Assembly (NCBI GenBank): GCA_945883625.1
Contig: CAMCXW010000003.1
Location: forward strand, 27,028 to 91,027
DNA: 64,000 nt
Reading direction: 5' to 3'
DNA from: Spirosoma fluviale
Lineage (GTDB): Bacteria > Bacteroidota > Bacteroidia > Cytophagales > Spirosomataceae
Of this stretch, positions 31,041 to 40,274 are shown piece by piece. The translations under genes and the position numbers were made by a program. The notes under the pieces were generated by a model. It ran no database searches. It saw only the letters and a program-made list of their open reading frames with translations, and was not told where the DNA came from. The stretch's first letter is position 1; every line of letters begins with the position of its first letter.

Positions 31041-31043
31041 CTT
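31027..31043 (+). repeat. Candidate attL: tRNA-Lys 3' end
   Basis: TCCCAGCGGGATCACTT; 16/17 identical to 39367-39383. Confidence 0.55.
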
Positions 31044-31054
31044 TATTTTTAATC

Positions 31055-31092
31055 AAATGTCTGTAAACCAATAGTTTACAGACATTTTTTTT
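31055..31092 (+). terminator. Terminator after tRNA-Lys
   Basis: AAATGTCTGTAAAC-CAATA-GTTTACAGACATTT perfect 14-bp stem plus T-tract. Confidence 0.9.
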
Positions 31093-31142
31093 GAATTTGT
31101 AGGTCAAAGTTCAAACTAATAATTAATTCTTTCGAAACTACC

Positions 31143-32432
31143 TCATTTCAACCACTCCCAGCGTTTGGCCCAATCATTTAATACGTCATCACGCCATCTA
31201 TGGACAGTTTTACCCCCTTGTATCTTTCCTTCATATAAATTTAATTCCGGCTTATCTGTATACCAGTAATCGCCTAAACGAAAATCCATAGGGTTCTTTT
31301 TTCCTGGCCACGTATTCGTGACAACGAGTTGGCCTGGTGATAATGCTATGCCAACGATCATACTACTAAAGCGATACGAAATGGTTTCTGCCTGCTTCGG
31401 TACATATTTTAAGCCATAATTTCCTTGACCTAAATAATACCCGGGCCATTTTTGGACATGATCTTTATAGCTGGTCTCCATCCAAAAACATGCTGAATCT
31501 TTCGATATAGAAATTTCAGGCCCTTTAAAATGAAATTCAACTAATGTGCAAAAGGCTACTGTATCTTTGAGCGTTGTGCTTCGATCAAAAATAACTCGTG
31601 GACTTTGAGAAATGGTGGTGAATTGGCCACCCCAACTAGCTTTCGTAGGATTTTCGGGATTACCGTCCATCATGTAGAGAAGTGATGGGGTATCTCCCAT
31701 TTTTATTTCTCCCTGGTAATAGTTTTTAAAATCTTTACCCAATTCACCAGCTCCCCGAATGTGTTTTTCATAATAATTGGAAGGATTAATCTCATCTAAA
31801 AGATCTGATTTTGAAAAGAAACCATAATAGCTGGAATTAACTTCGATCAAATGAAGCTTCGGAAAATTAGATGCTATATAGGAATAGCTGTTGGCCCCCC
31901 ACTTTTTGTTAGGTCCCCCAATCCAATAAACTCTAAGCTTACTTTGAATTTCTGGTGCATCATGCAAGGCCTGTGCCACATCATCTAAACCTCCCCAAAC
32001 CAACACCCATACGGGTTGGGCACTTTTCTTTTTAGCAGACTTTATAATCCAATTCGAACCCTCAGTCGGACTTAAATAACCTTTGTAAGGTGCGCTTCCA
32101 TGTCGTCCTTGTTTGGTAATCGAGCGTAAAAATTCAGGTGAAGGGTAGCCTTTTGTATGTTTTTTAAGTTTTGGTAAGTCTTTTTCATACAAATCAATCA
32201 TTCTCAAAATCTCAGCGATACTCCCCTTTCCGTAGGAAGGCGATGATATCAATCCTTCTAGTTGGAAGCGATCCGCATACATCAATAAATGCGCCATGGA
32301 TTGGTTATCGTCGGGGTCTGTTCCTCCAATATCCGTACTGATTAGAATTCTAGGCTTTTGAGGAACAAGTTTTTGAGCTACTATTCCTGTTGCTGTCAAA
32401 TAAATACTTAAAAACACTAATAACCCCTTCAT
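31143..32432 (-). CDS. Nucleoside hydrolase-like / DUF1593-type secreted protein
   Basis: KPRILISTDIGGTDPDDNQSMAHLLMYADRFQLEGLISSPS. Confidence 0.82.
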   Translation of the reverse strand: MKGLLVFLSIYLTATGIVAQKLVPQKPRILISTDIGGTDPDDNQSMAHLLMYADRFQLEGLISSPSYGKGSIAEILRMIDLYEKDLPKLKKHTKGYPSPEFLRSITKQGRHGSAPYKGYLSPTEGSNWIIKSAKKKSAQPVWVLVWGGLDDVAQALHDAPEIQSKLRVYWIGGPNKKWGANSYSYIASNFPKLHLIEVNSSYYGFFSKSDLLDEINPSNYYEKHIRGAGELGKDFKNYYQGEIKMGDTPSLLYMMDGNPENPTKASWGGQFTTISQSPRVIFDRSTTLKDTVAFCTLVEFHFKGPEISISKDSACFWMETSYKDHVQKWPGYYLGQGNYGLKYVPKQAETISYRFSSMIVGIALSPGQLVVTNTWPGKKNPMDFRLGDYWYTDKPELNLYEGKIQGGKTVHRWRDDVLNDWAKRWEWLK

Positions 32433-32474
32433 CTATTCAAATTTATCTAAGCCAGTAAGCTTTATTTTAGCTTT

Positions 32475-33656
32475 TTATTGCACTAATTTCATCACTTCCA
32501 CATCCCCTTTTACTGCATTAGCAGGCAATGGATATGCTTCGTTAAATACACTCAATTCAGCTGGGCTTAGGACTTTGGAAGGACCTTCATCTATATTTCC
32601 ACCTGCATTCATGACGTTTGATAAATCTAAGGATAAGTATTTAGCCATGAAGGGATACATGCCCATGCGCTTATTTGGCCCATAATCATGTACATCTTTG
32701 GCTAGGTGCACATTCTCCACCAAGTTTTCTTTTTGGTATAATGCATAAATCTTTTGCATGAATGGAAATTCAACCTTAGGTGTATTTTGGGTCCAATCGG
32801 CCCCATCTGAAATCATCAACATAGGTTTAGGTGCCGTTAATGCAGCTATTTCTACGTTATTTGTCTGATAATTGCCTTTCTTATGAATAGGCATACCGCT
32901 CTCACAATTACATCCGCCAAAGAAATGAGATGAAATCATGACCGTGGGCACAGATACTTTAATGCGAGAATCTAGAGCCGTTAATAAAAACGTTTGCGTT
33001 CCCCCACCTGATTCACCGGTAATGCCAATCCGATTTTTGTCGATCGAAGGTAAATCCAATAAGAAATCCAATGCCCTAACACTATTGATCGTTTGTAATT
33101 TTAACGAAGATGCAATGCCATGTGAACATTGCTTGCTATCGTCATACCCAACCATATCCCAGGCAAATACAACGGCTCCCATGCGGGCTAAGGTAGCGCA
33201 ACGGATTTGCGTTTGATCTCTGGTACGTCCTTTTAATTGATTATCATGACCATGAGGACATAAAATACCCGCATAAGTAGCGTATTTTTTAGTAGGTCTA
33301 TATAAACTTCCTGTGACATAAAATCCTGGCAAGCTCTCAAAATAGACACTTTCAATCGTATAGCCGTCAAACTCTTTTTTACTATGGATGACGGCTTTTG
33401 AATTTAATTTAGCTGGAAATTTTTGTAGGCCCATCCCCTCTTTAATTTGTTGGACGATCAATTTCGACCTGCTTTCCCAAGCTTTTTTTGACACAGGCAC
33501 GTGTGCATTTAAAAATTCTGCTCCCTGAACCTCCGTGAAATATTTTCCTCGGCATAAATCAGTCGATACTGCATTTTGATTCGTTTGTCCTTTCATAATC
33601 TGTGTGCTTCCTAGGCATATCACTAAAGAAATACTGACAAGAAATTTATTTTTCAT
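32475..33656 (-). CDS. Alpha/beta hydrolase, acetylxylan-esterase-like
   Basis: ILCPHGHDNQ, RIGITGESGGGTQTFLLTALDSRI nucleophile elbow, secreted. Confidence 0.82.
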   Translation of the reverse strand: MKNKFLVSISLVICLGSTQIMKGQTNQNAVSTDLCRGKYFTEVQGAEFLNAHVPVSKKAWESRSKLIVQQIKEGMGLQKFPAKLNSKAVIHSKKEFDGYTIESVYFESLPGFYVTGSLYRPTKKYATYAGILCPHGHDNQLKGRTRDQTQIRCATLARMGAVVFAWDMVGYDDSKQCSHGIASSLKLQTINSVRALDFLLDLPSIDKNRIGITGESGGGTQTFLLTALDSRIKVSVPTVMISSHFFGGCNCESGMPIHKKGNYQTNNVEIAALTAPKPMLMISDGADWTQNTPKVEFPFMQKIYALYQKENLVENVHLAKDVHDYGPNKRMGMYPFMAKYLSLDLSNVMNAGGNIDEGPSKVLSPAELSVFNEAYPLPANAVKGDVEVMKLVQ

Positions 33657-33766
33657 AGCTGTAGGTTTTTATTCTCCTTTAATAAATTAATATTTTTCCC
33701 GTTCTGCCCTCTTTTGAACACGCGAAAAGAAATGCAAGTGGTACACATGCTAATCGTAAGAACTAA

Positions 33767-34060
33767 TTATCTAAAAAGGGCTTTATCCGCATAAAAAGTG
33801 CCAAAAGGTATGAGTGAAGCTACAAAAGCACCAACTATTTTCAGTAGGTTCCATCGATGTAAAAATGAAACTTGAAGCAGTAAAACGACGTAAATAACAA
33901 AAAGAATTCCATGCGCTAAACCAACGATGTAATTGGGCTGCGGCATAGCATATTTGTATTTCAAGATCATCGTAAAACCTAAAAGTAAATACGAACAACC
34001 TTCCAAAAATGCGACAATTCGCAGTCTTCCTATTGCCGTTTTTAGTAATTTATTTACCAT
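33767..34060 (-). CDS. DUF3817-type integral membrane protein
   Basis: RIVAFLEGCSYLLLGFTMILKYKY...GLAHGILFVIYVVLLL. Confidence 0.85.
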   Translation of the reverse strand: MVNKLLKTAIGRLRIVAFLEGCSYLLLGFTMILKYKYAMPQPNYIVGLAHGILFVIYVVLLLQVSFLHRWNLLKIVGAFVASLIPFGTFYADKALFR

Positions 34061-34291
34061 GCTTTTATTTTTAAAGGACTTTATGAATAAACCAAATTAA
34101 CATATTTTGGTAAAACACCGCTCGACAAAAGTACAAATACTAAGTATGTGGAGAAAAGTCTTCCCAACAAATGTCTATGCATTTTAATTTAGAACCACTT
34201 CTTGGGATTAAATTTGCCTACCCAATTTTCAATTAATTTATTTCGAAAAAACTCCCACCCTTGGCAAGCCTTTGAAACAATTAAATTAGGT

Positions 34292-34316
34292 ATTCCAAAT
34301 GATTATAATTTGGAAT
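34292..34316 (-). terminator. Possible terminator hairpin after MFS gene
   Basis: ATTCCAAAT-GATTATA-ATTTGGAAT; no strong T-tract. Confidence 0.4.
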
Positions 34317-35612
34317 TTACCCCACTAATTTTGCCGTTTTGTTTCTAAAATAAATAAGGGCCAAAGGCACAAGACAAAGTAGCATTACAAAGGAAGCAAA
34401 GATGAAAATATAATCCATAGAAATCTGTGCATCTCGGAGCATTCCTCCCGCATAAATGCCGATTCCTCCCACCAAACAAGCAAATAAATTTAAAATTCCA
34501 TAGGCTGTAGCCCGGTATTTTTCATCAATAATCGTACACAAAATTGGCATCAGGTTCGCATCCGAAAATACCTTGGTAAAGGCATACATCATAAATCCTA
34601 AAATCGCTATTTCAATGTATTGGGTATTCACGGCTAATAGAACACCAGGAATTGCAATCAATAGGCCTATCGCAGGTATCAGCATTCGTGCGCGTTTATT
34701 GCTTTGGTTCCAGCGATCAGCTACTAAGCCACCTACGACAACCCCAATCATCGAAAATGGATATAAATACCCCGTCGCATATAAGCCTGCCATTCCCTGA
34801 GAAACATGAAAATGCACTTGATAATATGTGGGTAGCCAGCCCATAATCAGCCAGCCTACAATTCCCAATAAACACCAAAATACAAGTAACAGCATAAAAT
34901 TGATATTAGTCATTAAGGTGCTCATCACCTGGAAAAAATCGATCTTTTTTTCTTCATTGCGATGGCTGGAGGATACTTCCTTGCTAACAGGTTTGTCTTT
35001 GAGGAAAAATGCCAATATCAATGCATATCCTATACCGATTATACCAAATAAATAAAAAGCATAATTCCAAGTATGCATTTCGGCCAACCACCCTCCCACA
35101 AAGCCTAAACTTTGCCCCGCGATAATGCCCGTCATATGGATTCCTACGGCTAATGATCTCGTTTTATTGCCATGATAATCCGTAATTAGTGCCAAGGCTG
35201 CCGGCAAATAACAGGCCTCACTGATACCCATAACAGCTCTAGACCATACTAGCATATTAAAATCCGTTACATAAGAAGTCAACCAAGTGACCACTGACCA
35301 AATGCATAAACTAAAAATAATTACCCGACTTCTTTGAAACCGATCAGCTAAAAAACCTCCGATGGGGCTACAAATCCCGTAGGAAAATAAAAATACGGTG
35401 GTCAATAATCCGAATTGTGCATTACTCATCGGAATTTTTTCAACAATCGAACTTCTCATCGTGCTCAACATCGTGCGATCGAGGTAATTCAGAAGCCCAA
35501 CCATGCATAATGAATAAACAATAAGCCATTCCTTTGACCATAAGCTAGTCTTTAGAGGTTGCTCAACCTCATGCACCGAGACTACTTGATCAGGCTTATG
35601 GTTTATGGACAT
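34317..35612 (-). CDS. MFS transporter (ACS/sugar-acid type)
   Basis: 12 TM pattern; GLLNYLDRTMLSTMRSSI, GGFLADRFQRSRVI. Confidence 0.92.
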   Translation of the reverse strand: MSINHKPDQVVSVHEVEQPLKTSLWSKEWLIVYSLCMVGLLNYLDRTMLSTMRSSIVEKIPMSNAQFGLLTTVFLFSYGICSPIGGFLADRFQRSRVIIFSLCIWSVVTWLTSYVTDFNMLVWSRAVMGISEACYLPAALALITDYHGNKTRSLAVGIHMTGIIAGQSLGFVGGWLAEMHTWNYAFYLFGIIGIGYALILAFFLKDKPVSKEVSSSHRNEEKKIDFFQVMSTLMTNINFMLLLVFWCLLGIVGWLIMGWLPTYYQVHFHVSQGMAGLYATGYLYPFSMIGVVVGGLVADRWNQSNKRARMLIPAIGLLIAIPGVLLAVNTQYIEIAILGFMMYAFTKVFSDANLMPILCTIIDEKYRATAYGILNLFACLVGGIGIYAGGMLRDAQISMDYIFIFASFVMLLCLVPLALIYFRNKTAKLVG

Positions 35613-35652
35613 ATTTGCTCGTTTTTCAATGAGAAACTATTTTGAGAATTAA

Positions 35653-36696
35653 TCAATTTAGTTGATGTATGGCTTTTTTGAGATATGATTTTGATATTTT
35701 GGCTAAATAAATCGATGTTTTTCCCTCATGGGAAGAATAATAGGTAACCCATAAATAGTTGCCATACGTGACCATTCCTGCATAACTCGTGTCGCCACCT
35801 GAAGGCAATCGGATGATTTCTTTAAAATCCTCTGAGCCCTTTTTGACAAAAATACCAGTCGACATAGTTGTACCCTCATGGATTCTTGTTGCAGCTATGA
35901 TATTCGCTTGATTTTTGTCAAATATAAAATTCGGGCCACCAAGGCGCATGGGCATTTTTTGAAAGGCCCAATCTTCAAAAGGAAATGTACTCTTTGCCAT
36001 GACACCCATTTTATCTTCTAATTCCCTGCGGATCATGACATACATGGAATTTTGTTGGTCGATACGAATAGTTGCCTCATTAGGGAACCCTGACACCTCT
36101 AGTTTAGACACCTTGCTGAATTTTTTTCCGTCTCGTGTTTTGACGAGAAAAAGTGATGTAGGTCCCTTTCTCTCATCGGGTCCGACCTGATAATCGATTC
36201 CATATCCGATGCCTTTGTGCCAGGTGACTCTCCAGATCCAATCACCCCAAGAAACGATGGAGGGGTCGATTTCTACAGGTTCTGGTTCTGAAAATGTCGA
36301 GACAGATGCATTGGAAAAAGATACATGTGGGATTCTACCTTTTAAAATTTTATCGACATACATACTCCCACCTATGATAACCATGATTCGACCCTCAGGC
36401 GTTATCGATAATTTTGCATCACGTAAATCAAAGCCCTTTTTTTCCAATAAGGCCACTTCATTCCAGATTTTACCCTCTTTCGATTTTAGGATGCGAATTT
36501 TTCCATCGCTTCCACCAACGTGGCCTGATCCTTCACGGAAAACACAATAAAAATGACCTTTAAAGCGAATCAGATCAGTAAATGCGTTATGTTCTCCCTT
36601 GTCCCAAATTTTGGTAACTTGTACATTTTCCGAGGCTTGTCCTTGAAGGTAAAAGGCACAGCAAATAAAAATGAAAATAAGTGGACGTAGTTTCAT
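35653..36696 (-). CDS. Sialidase-family (BNR/Asp-box-like) secreted protein
   Basis: FKGHFYCVFREGSGHVGGSDGKIRILKSKEGKIWNEVALL; KTRDGKKFSKVSKLE; secreted. Confidence 0.65.
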   Translation of the reverse strand: MKLRPLIFIFICCAFYLQGQASENVQVTKIWDKGEHNAFTDLIRFKGHFYCVFREGSGHVGGSDGKIRILKSKEGKIWNEVALLEKKGFDLRDAKLSITPEGRIMVIIGGSMYVDKILKGRIPHVSFSNASVSTFSEPEPVEIDPSIVSWGDWIWRVTWHKGIGYGIDYQVGPDERKGPTSLFLVKTRDGKKFSKVSKLEVSGFPNEATIRIDQQNSMYVMIRRELEDKMGVMAKSTFPFEDWAFQKMPMRLGGPNFIFDKNQANIIAATRIHEGTTMSTGIFVKKGSEDFKEIIRLPSGGDTSYAGMVTYGNYLWVTYYSSHEGKTSIYLAKISKSYLKKAIHQLN

Positions 36697-36731
36697 AACA
36701 AATTGAATTTTAAATATAGGATTTAATAGGT

Positions 36732-37703
36732 TCATTTAATTTTTTTGGCATTCATTCGTAACCAGGCATAGGCTGCTGCGGCTTTAATATCTAAATAATC
36801 GGCCTCAGTAGGGTCTTGAGAGGTCGTTGAATCCAATTTGATAGGCCTACTGGATAATTGAATACGTTCAATGATCATCTGGTCTTCTACGGAGTTGGAT
36901 GTCGCTAGGGCCTTGCATAATTCTATTTTTTCTGATTTTTTGGATGAATACTCAAAGCGAAGAAGACATTTCCTGATTTCTTGAAATAGGTCATCCGCAT
37001 GGTGCTTGAATTGTTTGTAATGAACATAAGCGCCACCTATTAGGTAGGCATAGGCTTCCGAATTGGGATCTTCTTTCAACGCGGAGTTTGCTAGGGATTT
37101 CCAAGTAGCTATATTCATTTTGGGCGATAAAAATCCGAAGCTATAGGCGGCTAAAGTTCGGTTTTTTGGATTTTTATTGCTTATTTCTTTGAGAAGGGCT
37201 GTGTAGTCGGGAAGTTCGCGTGGATGATTTCCTAGCGAATAACCCCACCGGGTAAATGAATAAATCATGCCGTCGGAATTAAGGTCCTGACCAACCACCT
37301 TCTGATTCAAATTTTTGAAGGAAACGCCAAGTTTGGCTAATGATTCAGCTGCATGAATTCGATCGGTCTCAGAGCTAGTTAAATAGGTATTTTTGATTTT
37401 AGTTAACCAAAAGTTGCGCTGAGCGCTTTCTTTGGAGGCGAGGAATTGGGCGCGCCAATATCCAATTCGTTTCTCAGGTGTTTTTTCAAAGGGTTTAAGT
37501 TGGGTCAGCGCTAACTTCTCGGCCTCTTTTTTAAAACCTAATTTTGCTAGAAATTCAATGGCATGGACAGATACCCAAAAGTTTTTGCACTGGGCCACTT
37601 GGATTAAGGCTTGGATTTGATTTGATTTGGTAGGCAATTCAGCGGGTTGACCTACATGCCCAAGCCACATACTAATGGTAAGAAATAAGGTCAATAGGCT
37701 CAT
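36732..37703 (-). CDS. Secreted alpha-helical repeat protein of unknown function
   Basis: Helical repeat-like; 4-bp overlap with upstream nanA-like gene. Confidence 0.6.
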   Translation of the reverse strand: MSLLTLFLTISMWLGHVGQPAELPTKSNQIQALIQVAQCKNFWVSVHAIEFLAKLGFKKEAEKLALTQLKPFEKTPEKRIGYWRAQFLASKESAQRNFWLTKIKNTYLTSSETDRIHAAESLAKLGVSFKNLNQKVVGQDLNSDGMIYSFTRWGYSLGNHPRELPDYTALLKEISNKNPKNRTLAAYSFGFLSPKMNIATWKSLANSALKEDPNSEAYAYLIGGAYVHYKQFKHHADDLFQEIRKCLLRFEYSSKKSEKIELCKALATSNSVEDQMIIERIQLSSRPIKLDSTTSQDPTEADYLDIKAAAAYAWLRMNAKKIK

Positions 37704-38635
37704 TTTCTTCCATCTAGGTAAATGATAGAATCAAAAAAACCAACTTCTTCCAACTGCCTTTTTAATCGCTTTAATTCCTCTGGATTTAAATTACGGAGAG
37801 GACTTCGACAAACACCAAAGTCCAAACCGGTCATATTCATGATTGCTTTTCCACCCACGATTGCGTTTACGTGATTTAACATGATTTCTACGACTTCAAT
37901 TGATTTCATTTGAAGGCTACGGGCCAAGGCATAGTTTTGATCAGAATACGCATTCAAAATCGCTTGGTAAACCCCAGGCATAAAATTAAATGTAGTACCA
38001 ATAGCTCCTTCGATACCTAAGACAAGGCCATTAATTAAAATCTCATCATGTCCATGTAAGATGTCGAATCGACCATTTTCTAAGGCTATGCATTGATGCA
38101 TATCCATGTAGTCGGTGTGGGTGAATTTAACACCGGCTAAGTTGGGGATAATCCCAGATGCTTTTTTGAATAATTGGTTTACCTTGATATGGGAACCCGT
38201 AACAGCGGGTAAATGGTAATAGTAAAAAGGGGTATTAGGCGCGGATGAGGCTACTTGTTTGCAAAAGTCAACCATCACATCTATATCAGAAGAAGGGAAA
38301 AAATTGGGGGCCATACAAGCCACGGTGTATACGCCAATTTTCTCTCCATGAGCGGCCAAGTCCTTGGCTATTTCGATACTGGAACTCCCTACATGAACGA
38401 TGATTTTGAAATTATCTTCGCTAAATTCCATCCATTTTTCAATGATGGCTTTCCGTTCCTCTATCGTTAATAACATTCCTTCTCCCGTGGAACCATTGAC
38501 AAAAACGCCGGCGACTCTTTGACTCTTTAACCGGGCGGCATAGGCTGGAATTAGGTCCAAATTAATCTTTCCATCTGGGCGAAAAGGAGTAAATACCGCT
38601 GCAATCAAACCTTTGATTTTTGGGTAAGGAAACAT
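37700..38635 (-). CDS. DapA-superfamily aldolase, N-acetylneuraminate lyase-like
   Basis: GLIAAVFTPFRPDGKINLDLI, FVNGSTGEGMLLTIEER, FYYYHLPAVTGSHI, LAGVKFTHTDYMD, GIEGAIGTTFNFMPG. Confidence 0.88.
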   Translation of the reverse strand: MFPYPKIKGLIAAVFTPFRPDGKINLDLIPAYAARLKSQRVAGVFVNGSTGEGMLLTIEERKAIIEKWMEFSEDNFKIIVHVGSSSIEIAKDLAAHGEKIGVYTVACMAPNFFPSSDIDVMVDFCKQVASSAPNTPFYYYHLPAVTGSHIKVNQLFKKASGIIPNLAGVKFTHTDYMDMHQCIALENGRFDILHGHDEILINGLVLGIEGAIGTTFNFMPGVYQAILNAYSDQNYALARSLQMKSIEVVEIMLNHVNAIVGGKAIMNMTGLDFGVCRSPLRNLNPEELKRLKRQLEEVGFFDSIIYLDGRK

Positions 38636-39014
38636 AGTATTTAATTTTTTTTTAATTTTTCTAAATTAAACATAATTATTTAAAATTTAGATCGGTCTAT
38701 TTAGCTTACTAGGCCATTTTACAACAAATCGAAAACACATCTTACACCTAATTCCCACGAAATTTATATTCCAAGTCCAAATTTAAGTTCAATTTTGATG
38801 TAAAGGGCAGATTTTGTCTTTTGTATTTCCCTGGTTCTTCCCATCATAAAAATCTAATTGTTCACCTAAACATTAAACCAATGAAATACGTGTGTGTCTA
38901 TTATTTTCCTTATATCTTTTCTCTTGCGATATGGAAAATCTCAATCTATCCTTAAAAATAACCGATTTGATGATTATGGTTGCATTCAATGCTTTTGATC
39001 CCTAACCGTGGATA

Positions 39015-39194
39015 CCAACGGTGGTTACGAATCCGGCGACCTCTAGAACAAGTACTTCCGCTGTTTTATCTGCGAAGTTCAAAAGTGAAATTTCTGGTAT
39101 AACTGAAAAACGAAGTTGTTATGTAATTCTGACAGGACTACCGACTTTAAAGAAGGTTGTCAAAGAAAGAGCAGTCTTTCAACTAGTGCCTTAA
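39015..39194 (+). pseudogene. Decayed Ig/Fn3-like surface repeat remnant
   Basis: Frame reads PTVVTNPATSRTSTSAVLSAKFKSEISGITEKRSCYVILTGLPTLKKVVKERAVFQLVP*, resembling PTVxTxxATSxTxTSAxLxGxVxSxGGxxITxRGVCY surface-repeat modules; no start, short. Confidence 0.5.
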
Positions 39195-39366
39195 ATTTGA
39201 CCTCAGGATATGACTTAGTTATGTACTTTGCACCTGAAAAGGAATTTACAGAGTATTTTAAAGAACAAATATTCAAAAAGAAATAAATGTGGCTCGCCTT
39301 TGAGTTGAGAATTTATTTTAGCAGTCTAATAATTTGATATTCTCTTAGTTAGTAATTAATAAGAGG

Positions 39367-39383
39367 TCCCAGCGTGATCACTT
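39367..39383 (+). repeat. Candidate attR: partial copy of tRNA-Lys 3' end
   Basis: TCCCAGCGTGATCACTT vs TCCCAGCGGGATCACTT at 31027-31043. Confidence 0.55.
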
Positions 39384-39445
39384 AGTTGTGTATGGAGCCA
39401 TCATTTTTTTTGACAGCTCCTTGTTGTTTAAATTTTAGACTAAAT

Positions 39446-40069
39446 CTAGGGGATCATCCATAGATTACATTCCTGTTTATAATCAAAGAATGCTCTTCTA
39501 TGCCCTGTATGATGTAAGTATAACCAATCAATTGATTCAACGTGTATACACACAACACCAAAATTTTGTTGGCCTATCTCACTATCCTCCCAAGTAAAAT
39601 TGTCTTGTTCTATTTCAATTGATAATCCACTACTAGGAAAATCAATAAAACTTGAGGGACTTAAGTCGGTTAAATAACTTTTTCTACTAGATAAAGCCGT
39701 TTTCTGCCATGCCTCTGCTGCAATTTCATCATTATAGTGTAATTCTGCGATTCCCTTAATACGTAACTGAACGCGTGCTGTAGCATCATAAAACAGTCCA
39801 CTAATGGATGAATTTATCTTTAATTCGCTCCACTTTGGACTACGAATATCTGTATGAAAACATAACTCTTTTTCTAAGGGAGAAGCTTTTCTCAAGACAA
39901 CTGTTCGAAGGCTTGATTCTCCTTTGTTCAGGGTGGCTATGCATGGAGTGTGAAAGGAATCTCTACTTTTAGTGGCACCATTTACTAATCGTATCCAACA
40001 ATCCTTTTCTAAAGCTTCTAAATCATAACTTAAATTGTTGATGATTATGTGATCTTGTGTTTCTTTCAA
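39446..40069 (-). CDS. Pyridoxamine 5'-phosphate oxidase family flavoprotein
   Basis: CIATLNKGESSLRTVVLRKASPLEKELCFHTDIRSPKWSEL. Confidence 0.88.
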   Translation of the reverse strand: MKETQDHIIINNLSYDLEALEKDCWIRLVNGATKSRDSFHTPCIATLNKGESSLRTVVLRKASPLEKELCFHTDIRSPKWSELKINSSISGLFYDATARVQLRIKGIAELHYNDEIAAEAWQKTALSSRKSYLTDLSPSSFIDFPSSGLSIEIEQDNFTWEDSEIGQQNFGVVCIHVESIDWLYLHHTGHRRAFFDYKQECNLWMIP

Positions 40070-40274
40070 TCGAATTTTAATTTTTTTAAATATAAAGAAA
40101 TTGATTTGTCAAAAGGTACAATGTTGATTAACTAATTTGAGAGTTTCTATTTATACATCTGTTATTATAGACGCTCTCCCGTGTAGTTATTGGCGTTCGC
40201 TTTAATTATGCATAATTTAGTGATTAAGTTAATTGATGACTCAAATCGAGCGCACTTTATACGTATTTAGAAAC

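Noticed and set aside
31044-39366. Prophage or ICE
   Set aside because: No integrase, capsid, terminase, relaxase or conjugation genes; only att-like flanks and catabolic genes
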